37,773 bases of DNA from the NCBI GenBank assembly GCA_022826505.1, contig JAJDUQ010000228.1, positions 1-37,773 of the forward strand. Reading direction: 5' to 3'. This document shows positions 8,521 through 16,657 of this stretch, one piece after another; within the stretch, counting starts at the first letter, position 1, and every line of letters starts with the position of its first letter. The translations under genes were made by a program, and so were the position numbers. Under the pieces are notes generated by a model, which had not been told where the DNA came from, did no database searches, and was given only the letters and a program-made list of their open reading frames with translations. This stretch comes from Gammaproteobacteria bacterium (lineage in GTDB: Bacteria > Pseudomonadota > Gammaproteobacteria > HK1).

Positions 8521-9831
8521 ATGGAATGGAGGAGGTATGTCCCGGTCGCCGAGCGCCGCGCGAAGGCTCACCGGGAGATGAACAAGCTCCGCAAGAAGGG
8601 CAAGGACATCCAGCCCATCGAGATCGAGGGGCGCGCCATCGCCCGCAGCTTCTGGGGCAAGCGCTGGTGCGAGCACCTGGAATCGTTCTCCGACTACGCC
8701 AACCGCCTGCCGCGCGGGCGGACCTACGTGCGCAACGGCTCCGTCTGCCACCTCGCGATTCGGACCGGCCGCATCGACGCCATCGTCAGCGGATCGGAGC
8801 TCTACGAGGTCACCATCCGGATCGACAAGCTGAAGGCCGCGGTCTGGAAGTCCGTCAAGAGCAGGTGCTCCGGGCAGATCGGTTCGATGCTGGAGCTGCT
8901 CCAGGGCAAGCTGTCCCGAGAGGTGATGAGCGTGGTGACCGACCGCGAACGCGGTCTGTTCCCGAAGCCGGGCGAGATCCGATTCGATTGCAGTTGCCCC
9001 GACTGGGCGTCGATGTGCAAGCACGTCGCGTCGGTGCTCTACGGCGTGGGCAGCCGGCTCGACGGTCACCCGGAATCGTTGTTCGTGCTGCGCGGCGTCG
9101 ATACAGCGGAGCTGATTGCGACCGAGATGACGTTGCCCGGCGAGGCAGGCACGGACGACGCCCTGGCCGATGACGCGCTCGCGGGCATCTTCGGCATCGA
9201 CATCGACACCGGCAGCGATACCGACGGCGACGCCGGGGATGCCGCGCTGCCCGCCCCGACAGCGCCGGCAAAGCGCCGGAAGCAGACACGCCGGCGCGCC
9301 GCCCCTGCCCCCGAACGGCAGGCGCCGCCCGCCGCCAGGGCCCGTGAGTTCCCTGTCTCCACGGTGTCCGCGGGGCGTCCCCGCAAGACAGCCCGAGGCG
9401 CCGCCCGCGGCAAGAAATTGTCTCCCGACGCCGCGTCCCGAAAACAGACCGGCGTCAAGGCCGGGGATGCCTCCGCCCTCGAGGCGTGCACGGGACGCAC
9501 CCGCAAGAAGACAGCCTCGGGCGCCGCTCGCGGCAAGACACCTTCTCCGGCTCCCAAGCCCCGGCAACGCGTCGCCGCGAAGGGTCGGGCTGCCCCCGCC
9601 AACAGGGCCGTCCCCTCACCCCGAGACATCCGACCCACCGGCAAATGGGTGGCCCGGCTGCGTCGGCGGAGCGGTCTCTCCGCCGCCCGATTCGCCGCAC
9701 AGCTCGGCGTATCGGCGGTGACCGTGTACCGCTGGGAAGCCACCCCGGGCCCCCTCAACCTGCGCGCCCGCCCGCTGAGCGCCCTGATGGACTTCTCCCG
9801 GCAGCACGGGAAGTCCGCAAGGCGAGGGTGA
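8521..9831 (+). CDS. SWIM zinc-finger protein with C-terminal HTH
   Basis: A 436-aa protein. Residues 36-70 carry the start typical of bacterial SWIM proteins (ARSFWGKRWCEHLE). The SWIM motif CSC, then CKH (C157, C159, C166, H168) forms the zinc site. Residues about 220-375 are a long basic Pro/Ala/Lys/Arg linker with repeated GRxRKxAxGAARGK segments. Residues about 380-430 are an XRE-like helix-turn-helix (LSAARFAAQLGVSAVTVYRWE). In bacteria such proteins are usually encoded beside SNF2 helicases and are thought to act with them on DNA. Here 2 kb of toxin-antitoxin and ATPase genes separates the two. The zinc finger and HTH are seen directly; the partnership with the helicase is inferred. 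Confidence 0.9.
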   Translation: MEWRRYVPVAERRAKAHREMNKLRKKGKDIQPIEIEGRAIARSFWGKRWCEHLESFSDYANRLPRGRTYVRNGSVCHLAIRTGRIDAIVSGSELYEVTIRIDKLKAAVWKSVKSRCSGQIGSMLELLQGKLSREVMSVVTDRERGLFPKPGEIRFDCSCPDWASMCKHVASVLYGVGSRLDGHPESLFVLRGVDTAELIATEMTLPGEAGTDDALADDALAGIFGIDIDTGSDTDGDAGDAALPAPTAPAKRRKQTRRRAAPAPERQAPPAARAREFPVSTVSAGRPRKTARGAARGKKLSPDAASRKQTGVKAGDASALEACTGRTRKKTASGAARGKTPSPAPKPRQRVAAKGRAAPANRAVPSPRDIRPTGKWVARLRRRSGLSAARFAAQLGVSAVTVYRWEATPGPLNLRARPLSALMDFSRQHGKSARRG

Positions 9832-10170
9832 CGTTCGCCATGACCTCCGAACCGCGTCCAATCGAGAAAGCTCGACTTGAGTACGAAGGAAGCAGCCGCA
9901 TGACGAGATCGACGGCGCGACGGCCGCGCAGGCTGTCCCCGTTCACCCAAGGACGATCCTGAACAGGGACGCGTCCCTCATTGCTCTTCGCTTCGACGGG
10001 CGCCCAGCAGTCCCGCGAGGTCACCGAACCGCGCGACGGTACCGAATACCGCACACAATCAGGATGCGCAGGTCGGTTCCGGCGAGCTGCATCACTCGGG
10101 CCCGGTGGCGGCGAGGCCGCTCGAAGGCCTGAACCCGAAGGCGCCGCCCGAGCCCGCCGGAACCCGCGCC
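9832..10170. other. Convergent intergenic stretch
   Basis: About 340 bases between the SWIM gene and the convergent aminotransferase gene. It contains a perfect 14-base palindrome, AGGGACGCGTCCCT (9965-9978), and a GC-rich tail. No ORF with a recognisable family and no T-run terminator is seen. Confidence 0.45.
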
Positions 10171-11523
10171 TCACCCTTCGCCGAATACCTCGTGCACCGA
10201 GTCGCGCACGATGGCGACGATGTCGTCGAGAACTTCGTTGGACGCCATGATTGGAGGCGCGAGACAGATGACGTCTTCGCCCTTGAGGCGCGTGAAGAGC
10301 TTGCGGGACACCATCGCCTTCATGAGTTTCGGGCCGACACCGTCCTCCGGGGTGAACTGCGCCTTGGTCGCGCGGTCCTTCACCACCTCGACGGCGCACA
10401 TGAGACCGAGACCCCGGATGTCGCCCACATTCGAGTGATTCGCGAGCGCATCCTTCAGCCCGACGAGCAGCCGCTTGCCCTTCTCTGTCGCCTGCGCGGG
10501 GAAGTCCTCGCCCTCGATGATGTCGAGAGCCGCATGGGCGACCGCGCACCCGACGGGGTGAGCGCTGTAGGTGTATGCGTGCATCCACGGCTTTCCGCTG
10601 CTGTCCATGGTGTCCGCAATCGCGTCGCTCACCCCGATGCCGCCGAGCGGGAAGTAGCCGGAGGTGATCGCCTTCGCGTACTGCATGAGGTCCGGCTCGA
10701 CGCCCCAGTGCTCCAGCCCGAACATGCGCCCGGTGCGCCCGAAGCCGGTGATGACCTCGTCGGAGCAGAGCAGCACGTCGTACTGGTCGCAGATCTCCCG
10801 GATGCGGGGGAAGTAGTCGTCCTGAGGAGGTATGACGCCCCCCGCGCCGTGCACCGGTTCGGCGATGAACATGGCGACGGTGTCCGGTCCCTCTTCGAGA
10901 ATCTTCTTCTCCAGCTCGTTCGCGGCCGCGATTCCCTGGCTCACGCCCTCCGGCGCCTCGTACCGGTAGGGATAGGGCGACGGAATGTGGGAGAACCCCG
11001 GCACGCGCGGCTCGAACATCGGCCAGTAGCTGGAGATGCCGGTCGCGCACATCGCGGCCAGGGTGACGCCGTGGTAGCCGAGTTCGCGCGAGATGACCTT
11101 GTACTTCCCGGGTTTGCCCTTGAGCTTCCAGTAGTAGCGGGCCATCTTGATGTTCGAGTCCGTGGACTCCCCGCCGCCGGAGGTGAAGTAGAAGTGGTTG
11201 ATGTTCGGGTAGGCGAGCCGCGCGAGGCGCTCCGCGAGCTCGATGGCCTGGGGGTTCGAGCTGCCGGCGTACCCCGAGGCGTAGCCAAGCTCCATCATCT
11301 GCCCGGCCGCCGCATCCGCGAGCTCCTTGCGACCGTTTCCGCAGGTGTTGTTCCACAGCCCGGCGAGCCCGTCGATGAACGCGTCGCCGTTGGCGTCGTA
11401 GAGATACGCGCCCTCGCCGCGGGTCCAGACCCGTCCGTTCGAATGCAGGGGAGCGCTGTGCAGCGGATGAATCAGGTGGCTCCGGTCGCGCTCGATGAGC
11501 GCTGCGTTCACGTCGTTCGTCAT
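10171..11523 (-). CDS. Class III aminotransferase (omega-amino acid type, PLP)
   Basis: A 450-aa fold-type I PLP enzyme. The cofactor site is intact: FTSGGGESTDSNIKMAR (113-129), ELGYHG (147-152), SDEVITGFGRTG with Asp255, and the Schiff-base lysine in QYAKAITSGY (Lys284). The N-terminal HLIHPLHS segment and the overall pattern match the omega-amino acid--pyruvate, taurine--pyruvate and putrescine--pyruvate aminotransferases; the donor amine cannot be fixed from sequence alone. ATG 11523 is preceded by AGAGGGA at a good distance, so it is preferred to the start 11 codons upstream. The gene is followed 147 bases upstream by the end of the BtuF-like gene on the same strand, a possible loose operon. 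Confidence 0.92.
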   Translation of the reverse strand: MTNDVNAALIERDRSHLIHPLHSAPLHSNGRVWTRGEGAYLYDANGDAFIDGLAGLWNNTCGNGRKELADAAAGQMMELGYASGYAGSSNPQAIELAERLARLAYPNINHFYFTSGGGESTDSNIKMARYYWKLKGKPGKYKVISRELGYHGVTLAAMCATGISSYWPMFEPRVPGFSHIPSPYPYRYEAPEGVSQGIAAANELEKKILEEGPDTVAMFIAEPVHGAGGVIPPQDDYFPRIREICDQYDVLLCSDEVITGFGRTGRMFGLEHWGVEPDLMQYAKAITSGYFPLGGIGVSDAIADTMDSSGKPWMHAYTYSAHPVGCAVAHAALDIIEGEDFPAQATEKGKRLLVGLKDALANHSNVGDIRGLGLMCAVEVVKDRATKAQFTPEDGVGPKLMKAMVSRKLFTRLKGEDVICLAPPIMASNEVLDDIVAIVRDSVHEVFGEG

Positions 11524-11670
11524 CGGGGATCCCTCTTCGCGTTCTCGGAGGGCCATGTCGGCCGGCCGGGCATTCTGGAGTGCGCTCGTAGCCTACCATT
11601 CACGTGGACGTTGACGACATATGAAATGGCGAGAGGTCTCGCGGCGGCGCCTGGAAATCGTCCCTGCGCC

Positions 11671-12480
11671 TCACGGTTCCAGGGCGAAATTGGCCAGATA
11701 GTCCATGGCTCGAATCGCTCGCGAGCCATACCACGACGCCATCTCGCCGTCGAACAGCCGAATGGACGGACAACGAGCACCCGCGTGGGCGTGGATTTCC
11801 GCGATGTGGCGTTCCCTGAACGGAAACGGCTCGCTCGAGAGCAGCACCAGATCCACGGCGTCGAGCATCTCCGTGGCAAGCGAGATCTCCGGATAGCGAC
11901 GGCCGGGGTCGTCGCCCGTGGTCAGGAAGTTGACGAGCGCAAGGGTTCGAGACACGTAGGTGTCGCGCGAGACCGTCATCCAGGGATCGCGCCAGATCAG
12001 ATAAAGAACCCGCCGCTCCGGGAATCCTCGCGCGGCGCGCTCCAATTGCGAGACTGCCTGTTCGAAAGCGCGGCACAGGCGCCGCGTGGCATCGCCGCTC
12101 GCGAAGATGCCGCCGATGAGCCGAAACAGGGCCGGATTGTCGCGCGGTCCGAGCGGATGGGTGACGACGACGTTGGGAACGAACTCCGCCAGCGCCTCCG
12201 CGTCCTCCCGGCGATTCTCGTCCACGTTCACGATCACGTGAGTCGGCTCGAGCGCCCGGATCCGATCCAGTCGCGGGGTCTTGGTGCCGCCCACCCGCGG
12301 GACGTTTGCGACACCCCCGCAGGGATGGACGCAGAACGGCGTGCGTCCGACCACGCGATCTCCGACCCCGAGGTCGAAGAGCAGCTCGGTGATGCTCGGG
12401 ACGAGGGAAACGATGCGCGCGTCGCAGGGCGCGGGCGCGTGCAACGTCCCGGCCGCGTCCCGCAGTGCCGAGTCCGGCAT
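11671..12480 (-). CDS. BtuF/TroA-fold helical-backbone binding protein, cytoplasmic form
   Basis: A 269-aa protein with the class III substrate-binding fold seen in BtuF and metal or siderophore receptors. It has IVSLVPSITELLFDLGVGD near the start, VGRTPFC, then VIVNVDENR and the late second lobe (LDAVDLVLLSSEPFPF). Unlike BtuF it has no signal peptide or lipobox: the protein begins MPDSALRDAAG and goes almost directly into the fold, so it should be cytoplasmic. Its ATG (12480) overlaps the stop of the DUF2889 gene by one base (TGATG), so the two are translated together. No ABC permease or ATPase is adjacent. A role in binding a corrinoid or another ligand inside the cell is only inferred. 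Confidence 0.8.
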   Translation of the reverse strand: MPDSALRDAAGTLHAPAPCDARIVSLVPSITELLFDLGVGDRVVGRTPFCVHPCGGVANVPRVGGTKTPRLDRIRALEPTHVIVNVDENRREDAEALAEFVPNVVVTHPLGPRDNPALFRLIGGIFASGDATRRLCRAFEQAVSQLERAARGFPERRVLYLIWRDPWMTVSRDTYVSRTLALVNFLTTGDDPGRRYPEISLATEMLDAVDLVLLSSEPFPFRERHIAEIHAHAGARCPSIRLFDGEMASWYGSRAIRAMDYLANFALEP

Positions 12481-13040
12481 CAGTCGTTGCCGGTGTAGAA
12501 CTCCGGCCAATGTTCCTTGACCGCCGGGCTGTCGCTCGCAAGCGCGTGACAGGTGCCGAGGAAACGCGGGCGTTCAAGGTTGGGGGCCGTGCGGTGCCGC
12601 AGTTCCTTGCGATGACGCAGTGCGGTCATCGTCTGGAACGCCGTGGTGGCGATGGAATCGACGAGCTCGACGAGATGGGTGCATCCCTGCGTCCCTCCGA
12701 CCCGTTCACGCACCGCGCGACGAAATCCGGGACCGATGGTCAGACCTTCGAGCCGCCTGAAGTTGTGTGTGATCGCCGGACACAGGCCGAACGGGCCGTA
12801 GTCGGTGACCGCTTCCACCGCGTGAATGCGCATCGAATCGTCGATGGTGAGGCGCAGCCACATCTCGTGCACGGGCTCCCCGACCGCGACCTCGCCCCGA
12901 TGGCGGTTGGGTATGGAGTAGGTCTTGGTGTCGACCATGTGCCCCTCGATGTCCCAGAGTCCGTCGTCTCGAAGGTAGCCGTGGCACTCGACATTGCGCG
13001 TATGGAAGTGCCTTCGCGGAACAGGTTCTGACAGGGGCAT
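12480..13040 (-). CDS. DUF2889 domain protein
   Basis: A 186-aa protein matching the DUF2889 family from end to end. It has the N-terminal PxPRRHFHTR, GLWDIEGHMVDTKTY, the central GEPVHEMWLRLTIDDSM, the block GLCPAITHNFRRLEGLTIG, and the hallmark GGTQGCTHLVEL before the C-terminal helix. The family has no established reaction. The conserved Cys and His residues could bind metal, but this is not shown. ATG 13040 agrees with the family start; the open frame upstream is not conserved. It is the first gene of a coupled pair with the BtuF-fold protein, and diverges from phaC with about 295 bases between the two starts. Confidence 0.85.
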   Translation of the reverse strand: MPLSEPVPRRHFHTRNVECHGYLRDDGLWDIEGHMVDTKTYSIPNRHRGEVAVGEPVHEMWLRLTIDDSMRIHAVEAVTDYGPFGLCPAITHNFRRLEGLTIGPGFRRAVRERVGGTQGCTHLVELVDSIATTAFQTMTALRHRKELRHRTAPNLERPRFLGTCHALASDSPAVKEHWPEFYTGND

Positions 13041-13244
13041 CGGCGGATCGCTCGGCTGGTGATGCAAGGCGCGCGAAGGTACGAGCGGTGCGCGTCGAGG
13101 GTCAAGGTCCGGGAATCGTCGCCACGGGACCGATGACGGGTGCTGCGGAAATCTTCGTCGGCGCCATCCATTTCCGCCGCCCACGGTCGAATTGACTTGT
13201 CCCGGGTGCTGCCCCACCGATACGAGCCATGTCCATGATCCTCA

Positions 13245-13273
13245 TTGCCAGCGACAGGTGCGACTAATATATT
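13245..13273 (+). promoter_or_regulatory. Candidate sigma70-type promoter of phaC
   Basis: TTGCCA (13245-13250) and TATATT (13268-13273) are separated by 17 bases, a good match to the -35/-10 pattern, 63 bases before the phaC ATG. The right hexamer lies inside the perfect palindrome at 13269-13289, so a bound repressor would block it. Assignment is by pattern only. Confidence 0.5.
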
Positions 13274-13289
13274 GTGCGCTGCACAATAT
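13269..13289. promoter_or_regulatory. Perfect 21-bp palindrome, candidate operator of phaC
   Basis: ATATTGTGC and GCACAATAT form a perfect inverted repeat of 9 bases around a 3-base centre (GCT), 47 bases upstream of the phaC start and overlapping the candidate -10 box. AT-rich symmetry of this kind in such GC-rich DNA suggests a dimeric repressor site. PhaR-type regulators of PHA genes bind TGC/GCA-containing dyads, so PhaR is a reasonable guess, but no phaR gene is in the window. Confidence 0.55.
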
Positions 13290-13335
13290 GACGAGATCGA
13301 CATCGAGGTTCCTTCTGTCGACTCGAGGACCCCAA

Positions 13336-15132
13336 ATGAATCCGGATTTCACTCCTGCGGAGCGCTCGCGGATCGAACGTCGAAAGGTGTCTCGGGCGCA
13401 AGATGGCGCCAACCCCGAGAACGATTCCCAACCAGACCCGGGAATCGGTCCCAATGGCGCCGATCCGTTGCTCGACCCCCTTCGCCTGCAAGATGCCGTG
13501 CGCCGGCTCGCATCCCGACTCGCAGCCGATCCGTCGCCGCTGGCCACGGCCTGGCTCGACCTCGCGCAATCGTGGACGAAGCTGTGGTCGTATGGCGCCG
13601 CACGCATGGCCGGCCTGGATGCTCAGACGGTGGCGCGTCCCGACGAAGACGATCACCGCTTCCGGGACCAGGCGTGGGACGGTCTCCTCTGGTTCGACGT
13701 ACTGAAGCAGGCCTATCTCATCAACGTGCGCGCCTGCACGTCACTGCCGGGGGCGGTTGACGGACTGGACGAGTCCAGTCGGCGCCGGCTGGAATTCGCC
13801 ACCCGGCAGGTGACGGACGCCCTCGCTCCGACGAACTTTTTCCCGACCAACCCTGAAGCGGCCCGCGCTGCCATCGAGTCCGGCGGGGTGAGCGCCGTCA
13901 ACGGTGTCAGGCAGTTTCTGCGTGACCTGGACATGAAGACCGGAAGGCTGGACGTGCGAATGTGCGCGCCGGACGCCTTCACGGTAGGCGAGACCATGGC
14001 GACCACTCCGGGCAAGGTCGTCTTCCAGAACGATCTCATCCAGCTCATCCAGTACGCACCGGGCACCCCGACGGTCCGCCGCCGGCCCCTGCTTCTCATC
14101 CCGCCGTGGATGAACAAGTTCTACGTGATGGACCTGCGTCCCGGAAATTCCATGGTCGAGTGGCTTGTGGGTCAGGGTCACACCGTGTTCATCATCTCCT
14201 GGGTAAATCCGGATTCGTCGTTCGCCGGCAAGGGCTTCGACGACTACATGCTGGAAGGGCCGCTTGCGGCGCTGGACGCCATCGAACGCGCCACCGGCGA
14301 GCGGGAGGTCAACGCCGTCGGATACTGCCTCGGCGGAATTCTCCTGAGCGCACTCTCTGCGTGGCTACGGGCCAGGGGCGACGCGAGACTCGCGAGCACC
14401 ACCTATCTCGCGACGATGGTCGACTTCTCCGACGTGGGCGCGATCGGCGTGTTCATCGACGAGGATGGACTTCCCGCCCTCGAATCCGCCATCTCGGCCC
14501 AGGGCTATCTGTCCGGTCAGCAGGTCGCGGACACCTGGCGGGCGGTGCGTGCGAACGATCTCATCTGGTCGTTCTACGTGAACAGCTACCTGCTCGGAAA
14601 GGAGCCGCCCGCGCTCGACCTCCTCTTCTGGAACTGCGACCCGACCAACATGCCGGCCGCGGTACACACCTTCTTCATGCGCAACATGTACGTCGGGAAC
14701 CGGCTGCGCGAGCCAGGGGATCTCACCCTCGCGGGCGAGGCGATCGACGTCACTCGCATCACCACCCCCTCCTACGTGCTGTCGACGGTCGAGGACCACA
14801 TCGCGCCGTGGAAGACGACCTACGCGACCACGCAGCTCTTCGCCGGTCCGGTGGAGTTCGTGCTCGGAGCGTCGGGACACATCGCGGGGGTCATCAATCC
14901 ACCGGCGAAGAAGAAGTACGGGTACAGCACGGGCTCGGAGACCCCTGCCTCGCCCGAGTCATGGCTCGCCGCGGCGCAGGAGCACGAGGGTTCCTGGTGG
15001 CCGCACTGGGATCGGTGGCTCGAACCGTTGGGGGGCGGCGAAGTGCCGGCGAGAGAACCCGGTGCCGGTGGACTTTCCGTGATCGAGGACGCACCCGGAA
15101 GCTACGTCATGCGGCCGATGCCGCGTGACTGA
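13336..15132 (+). CDS. phaC: Class I polyhydroxyalkanoate synthase
   Basis: A 598-aa PHA synthase that polymerises (R)-3-hydroxyacyl-CoA into storage granules. The PhaC N-terminal domain (QAYLINVRACTSL, and NFFPTNPEA) is followed by the alpha/beta-hydrolase core with LLIPPWMNKFYVMDL. The lipase-like box GYCLGG holds the nucleophile Cys331, and the other triad members are Asp487 (STVEDHIAPW) and His515 (GASGHIAGVINPP). Length and single-subunit architecture fit class I (short-chain monomers). ATG 13336 is chosen; an upstream start at 13192 would run through the candidate promoter and operator. No phaA, phaB or phasin gene is in the window, though acetoacetyl-CoA synthetase at 26 kb is metabolically related. 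Confidence 0.96.
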   Translation: MNPDFTPAERSRIERRKVSRAQDGANPENDSQPDPGIGPNGADPLLDPLRLQDAVRRLASRLAADPSPLATAWLDLAQSWTKLWSYGAARMAGLDAQTVARPDEDDHRFRDQAWDGLLWFDVLKQAYLINVRACTSLPGAVDGLDESSRRRLEFATRQVTDALAPTNFFPTNPEAARAAIESGGVSAVNGVRQFLRDLDMKTGRLDVRMCAPDAFTVGETMATTPGKVVFQNDLIQLIQYAPGTPTVRRRPLLLIPPWMNKFYVMDLRPGNSMVEWLVGQGHTVFIISWVNPDSSFAGKGFDDYMLEGPLAALDAIERATGEREVNAVGYCLGGILLSALSAWLRARGDARLASTTYLATMVDFSDVGAIGVFIDEDGLPALESAISAQGYLSGQQVADTWRAVRANDLIWSFYVNSYLLGKEPPALDLLFWNCDPTNMPAAVHTFFMRNMYVGNRLREPGDLTLAGEAIDVTRITTPSYVLSTVEDHIAPWKTTYATTQLFAGPVEFVLGASGHIAGVINPPAKKKYGYSTGSETPASPESWLAAAQEHEGSWWPHWDRWLEPLGGGEVPAREPGAGGLSVIEDAPGSYVMRPMPRD

Positions 15133-15429
15133 GGTTCACGGTTGCGCATACCGCACGCGCGGTCGATGGACCCGACGATCTCAACGCCGTGACAGCCTCC
15201 CGATCGTGCCGAGGGTATGCTCTGGAGACCGAGCGACGGGCCCGCCCAAGGCGAACCTTTTCGACATGGATCGGAAATATGCAGACGTCACGTCGCTCGA
15301 AGAGGTCAAGGACGAGCTCGCCACGCCGGTCGCCGGCGAGTTCGCACACCGAAACACCATCGCCTGACCGCACCACATATCACTTGCAGCGCCCGGAGTT
15401 CGTTCAGCTTCGCCTTGTTCTGGCTCGCG

Positions 15430-16062
15430 TCATTCGACCGAATCGTCCGAGGCCATCGTCGGGCGGGTCCGGGCCAGGATGCGGTTGAATTCGTCAAGCA
15501 GACTCGCCTGGCCAAGCGCCTGATCGAATTCGGTCAGCCGAGTGCGAATCCAGCCAAGGTCGAGTTGATCATGAACCTCCAGAATTCCCTCGATGTCGGC
15601 AATGTCGCGGGCTCGCAGGGCAATCGCCTTCATGACCACGATGGACTCCGGGGCCGGGAGCGGCAAGCGGACGCCGGCGACTTCCACGTGCCTGGCCCCA
15701 CGGACGATCTCGTCTTCCAAGGGCAGAGCGCCGAACACGATATCGATTGGGATTCCGCTTGGCTGGTGCAGGACAAGCAGAACGCGGCTTTTCTCGGCGA
15801 AGTCGAGAGCATCGTCGATACGTGGGACGAACCCGAGAACCTGTCCGGCCGTCAGGAATTCGGTCCATTCCCGGCGTTCGAGAGTCACGAGGACGTCGAT
15901 GTCTTCGGTGAGTCGCGGCCGCCCCAGAACCGAGGCGGCGACGCCACCGACGATCACCCCGGCGGCAGCAGCAGAATCAAGCCACTCCGACACCGCGCCG
16001 AGCGCCTGGACGAGCGGCGCCGGAGGGTCGTGCCGCCCCCCGGCAGATCTATGGCCTGGCAA
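15430..16062 (-). CDS. MNT-type nucleotidyltransferase (AbiEii/DUF6036-like)
   Basis: A protein of about 210 aa with the minimal nucleotidyltransferase signature: VGGVAASVLGRPR (about 38-50) and TEDIDVLV with Asp54 and Asp56 as the metal-binding pair. A later block (LPLPAPESIVVMKAIALRARD) is typical of AbiEii-like toxins. Such proteins transfer nucleotides to tRNA or to target proteins in toxin-antitoxin systems. The likely start is TTG 16062, overlapping the upstream small gene by 14 bases; a later start is possible, because residues 1-15 are poorly conserved. It is the second gene of a two-gene unit with the 91-aa protein, a common pairing. Catalytic residues are present, so it is probably active. 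Confidence 0.78.
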   Translation of the reverse strand: MPGHRSAGGRHDPPAPLVQALGAVSEWLDSAAAAGVIVGGVAASVLGRPRLTEDIDVLVTLERREWTEFLTAGQVLGFVPRIDDALDFAEKSRVLLVLHQPSGIPIDIVFGALPLEDEIVRGARHVEVAGVRLPLPAPESIVVMKAIALRARDIADIEGILEVHDQLDLGWIRTRLTEFDQALGQASLLDEFNRILARTRPTMASDDSVE

Positions 16063-16324
16063 GCGTAGCCCTTCTGAGCGCCATCCACCTGGCCCGCACC
16101 GCGTCGTCCTCCTCGTCCAGCGACCGGGACCACCCCATCGCGCGGGCGGACTGCATCAGGCTGGCCAGTTGACGCAGCTTGGTTTCCATCGATGTGGCCC
16201 GGAGCTCTTCGTTGAGCCGCTCGCGGGCGATTGCCCAGCGCTCCTGGTATCGGGTAGCGGCTTGCCGGGAAATCGGCTGGTGGGACGCAACCATGGCGGC
16301 CATTGTATCGAAGGGGCCAACCAT
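16049..16324 (-). CDS. Small partner protein of the nucleotidyltransferase (antitoxin-like)
   Basis: A 91-aa, charged, helix-rich protein. The segment NEELRATSMETKLRQLASLMQSAR followed by MGW and a late VRARWMALRRA matches small proteins regularly encoded just upstream of MNT/AbiEii-like nucleotidyltransferases; I recognise the pattern but know no named domain. It ends 14 bases inside the nucleotidyltransferase gene, so the two are co-translated. ATG 16324 gives the fullest plausible protein; ATG 16303 is an alternative. An antitoxin role follows from context and has not been shown. Confidence 0.65.
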   Translation of the reverse strand: MVGPFDTMAAMVASHQPISRQAATRYQERWAIARERLNEELRATSMETKLRQLASLMQSARAMGWSRSLDEEDDAVRARWMALRRATLARP

Positions 16325-16419
16325 TCGCGGCAACTCATGCGAATCCGAATAACCCAAGTGCGTGCAAGTTCTCGTTGTCGCTGACCGAACCGGAAGTCGT
16401 CCGGTGAGCATGGACCGGA

Positions 16420-16511
16420 TTACCCGGTGGCGAGAGCACCGTACGGGGAATGGGTTTCTCGATGTTCACGATGACCCGGACCGCAACCCGCTTGCCGTCG
16501 GAAAACGCGAG
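16420..16511 (-). pseudogene. Fragment resembling N-terminus of polysaccharide deacetylase-family protein
   Basis: On the minus strand about 30 residues read DGKRVAVRVIVNIEK, then PIPRTVLSPPG. This resembles the N-terminal part of PuuE-like polysaccharide deacetylase-fold hydrolases (pattern WPxGxRVAVxxVxNxE, then PxPRTVLxPP). Nothing before or after continues the protein, so it is at most a relic. The surrounding intergenic stretch 16325-16657 holds nothing else that I recognise. Confidence 0.35.
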
Positions 16512-16657
16512 CCACCATCACCGTCATCGCACCGCGCAGTCCCGAAATCATTTCCCCGGGGGGAAACCGCAGGCGACATCGGCGGAACTTCCGCGATATC
16601 GTTCGCTGCGCGGTGTACATGATTCGGCAACCGTTCGAGGGCGCCGCAACCTGCGCT

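Noticed and set aside
9965-9978. 14-bp palindrome AGGGACGCGTCCCT
   Set aside because: It has no loop and no T-run, so it does not work as a terminator; in GC-rich DNA such a palindrome can arise by chance.
15266-15367. 33-aa ORF on the plus strand (MDRKYADVTSLEEVKDELA...)
   Set aside because: The reading looks protein-like, but I know no family and it lacks a clear ribosome site; too short to support.
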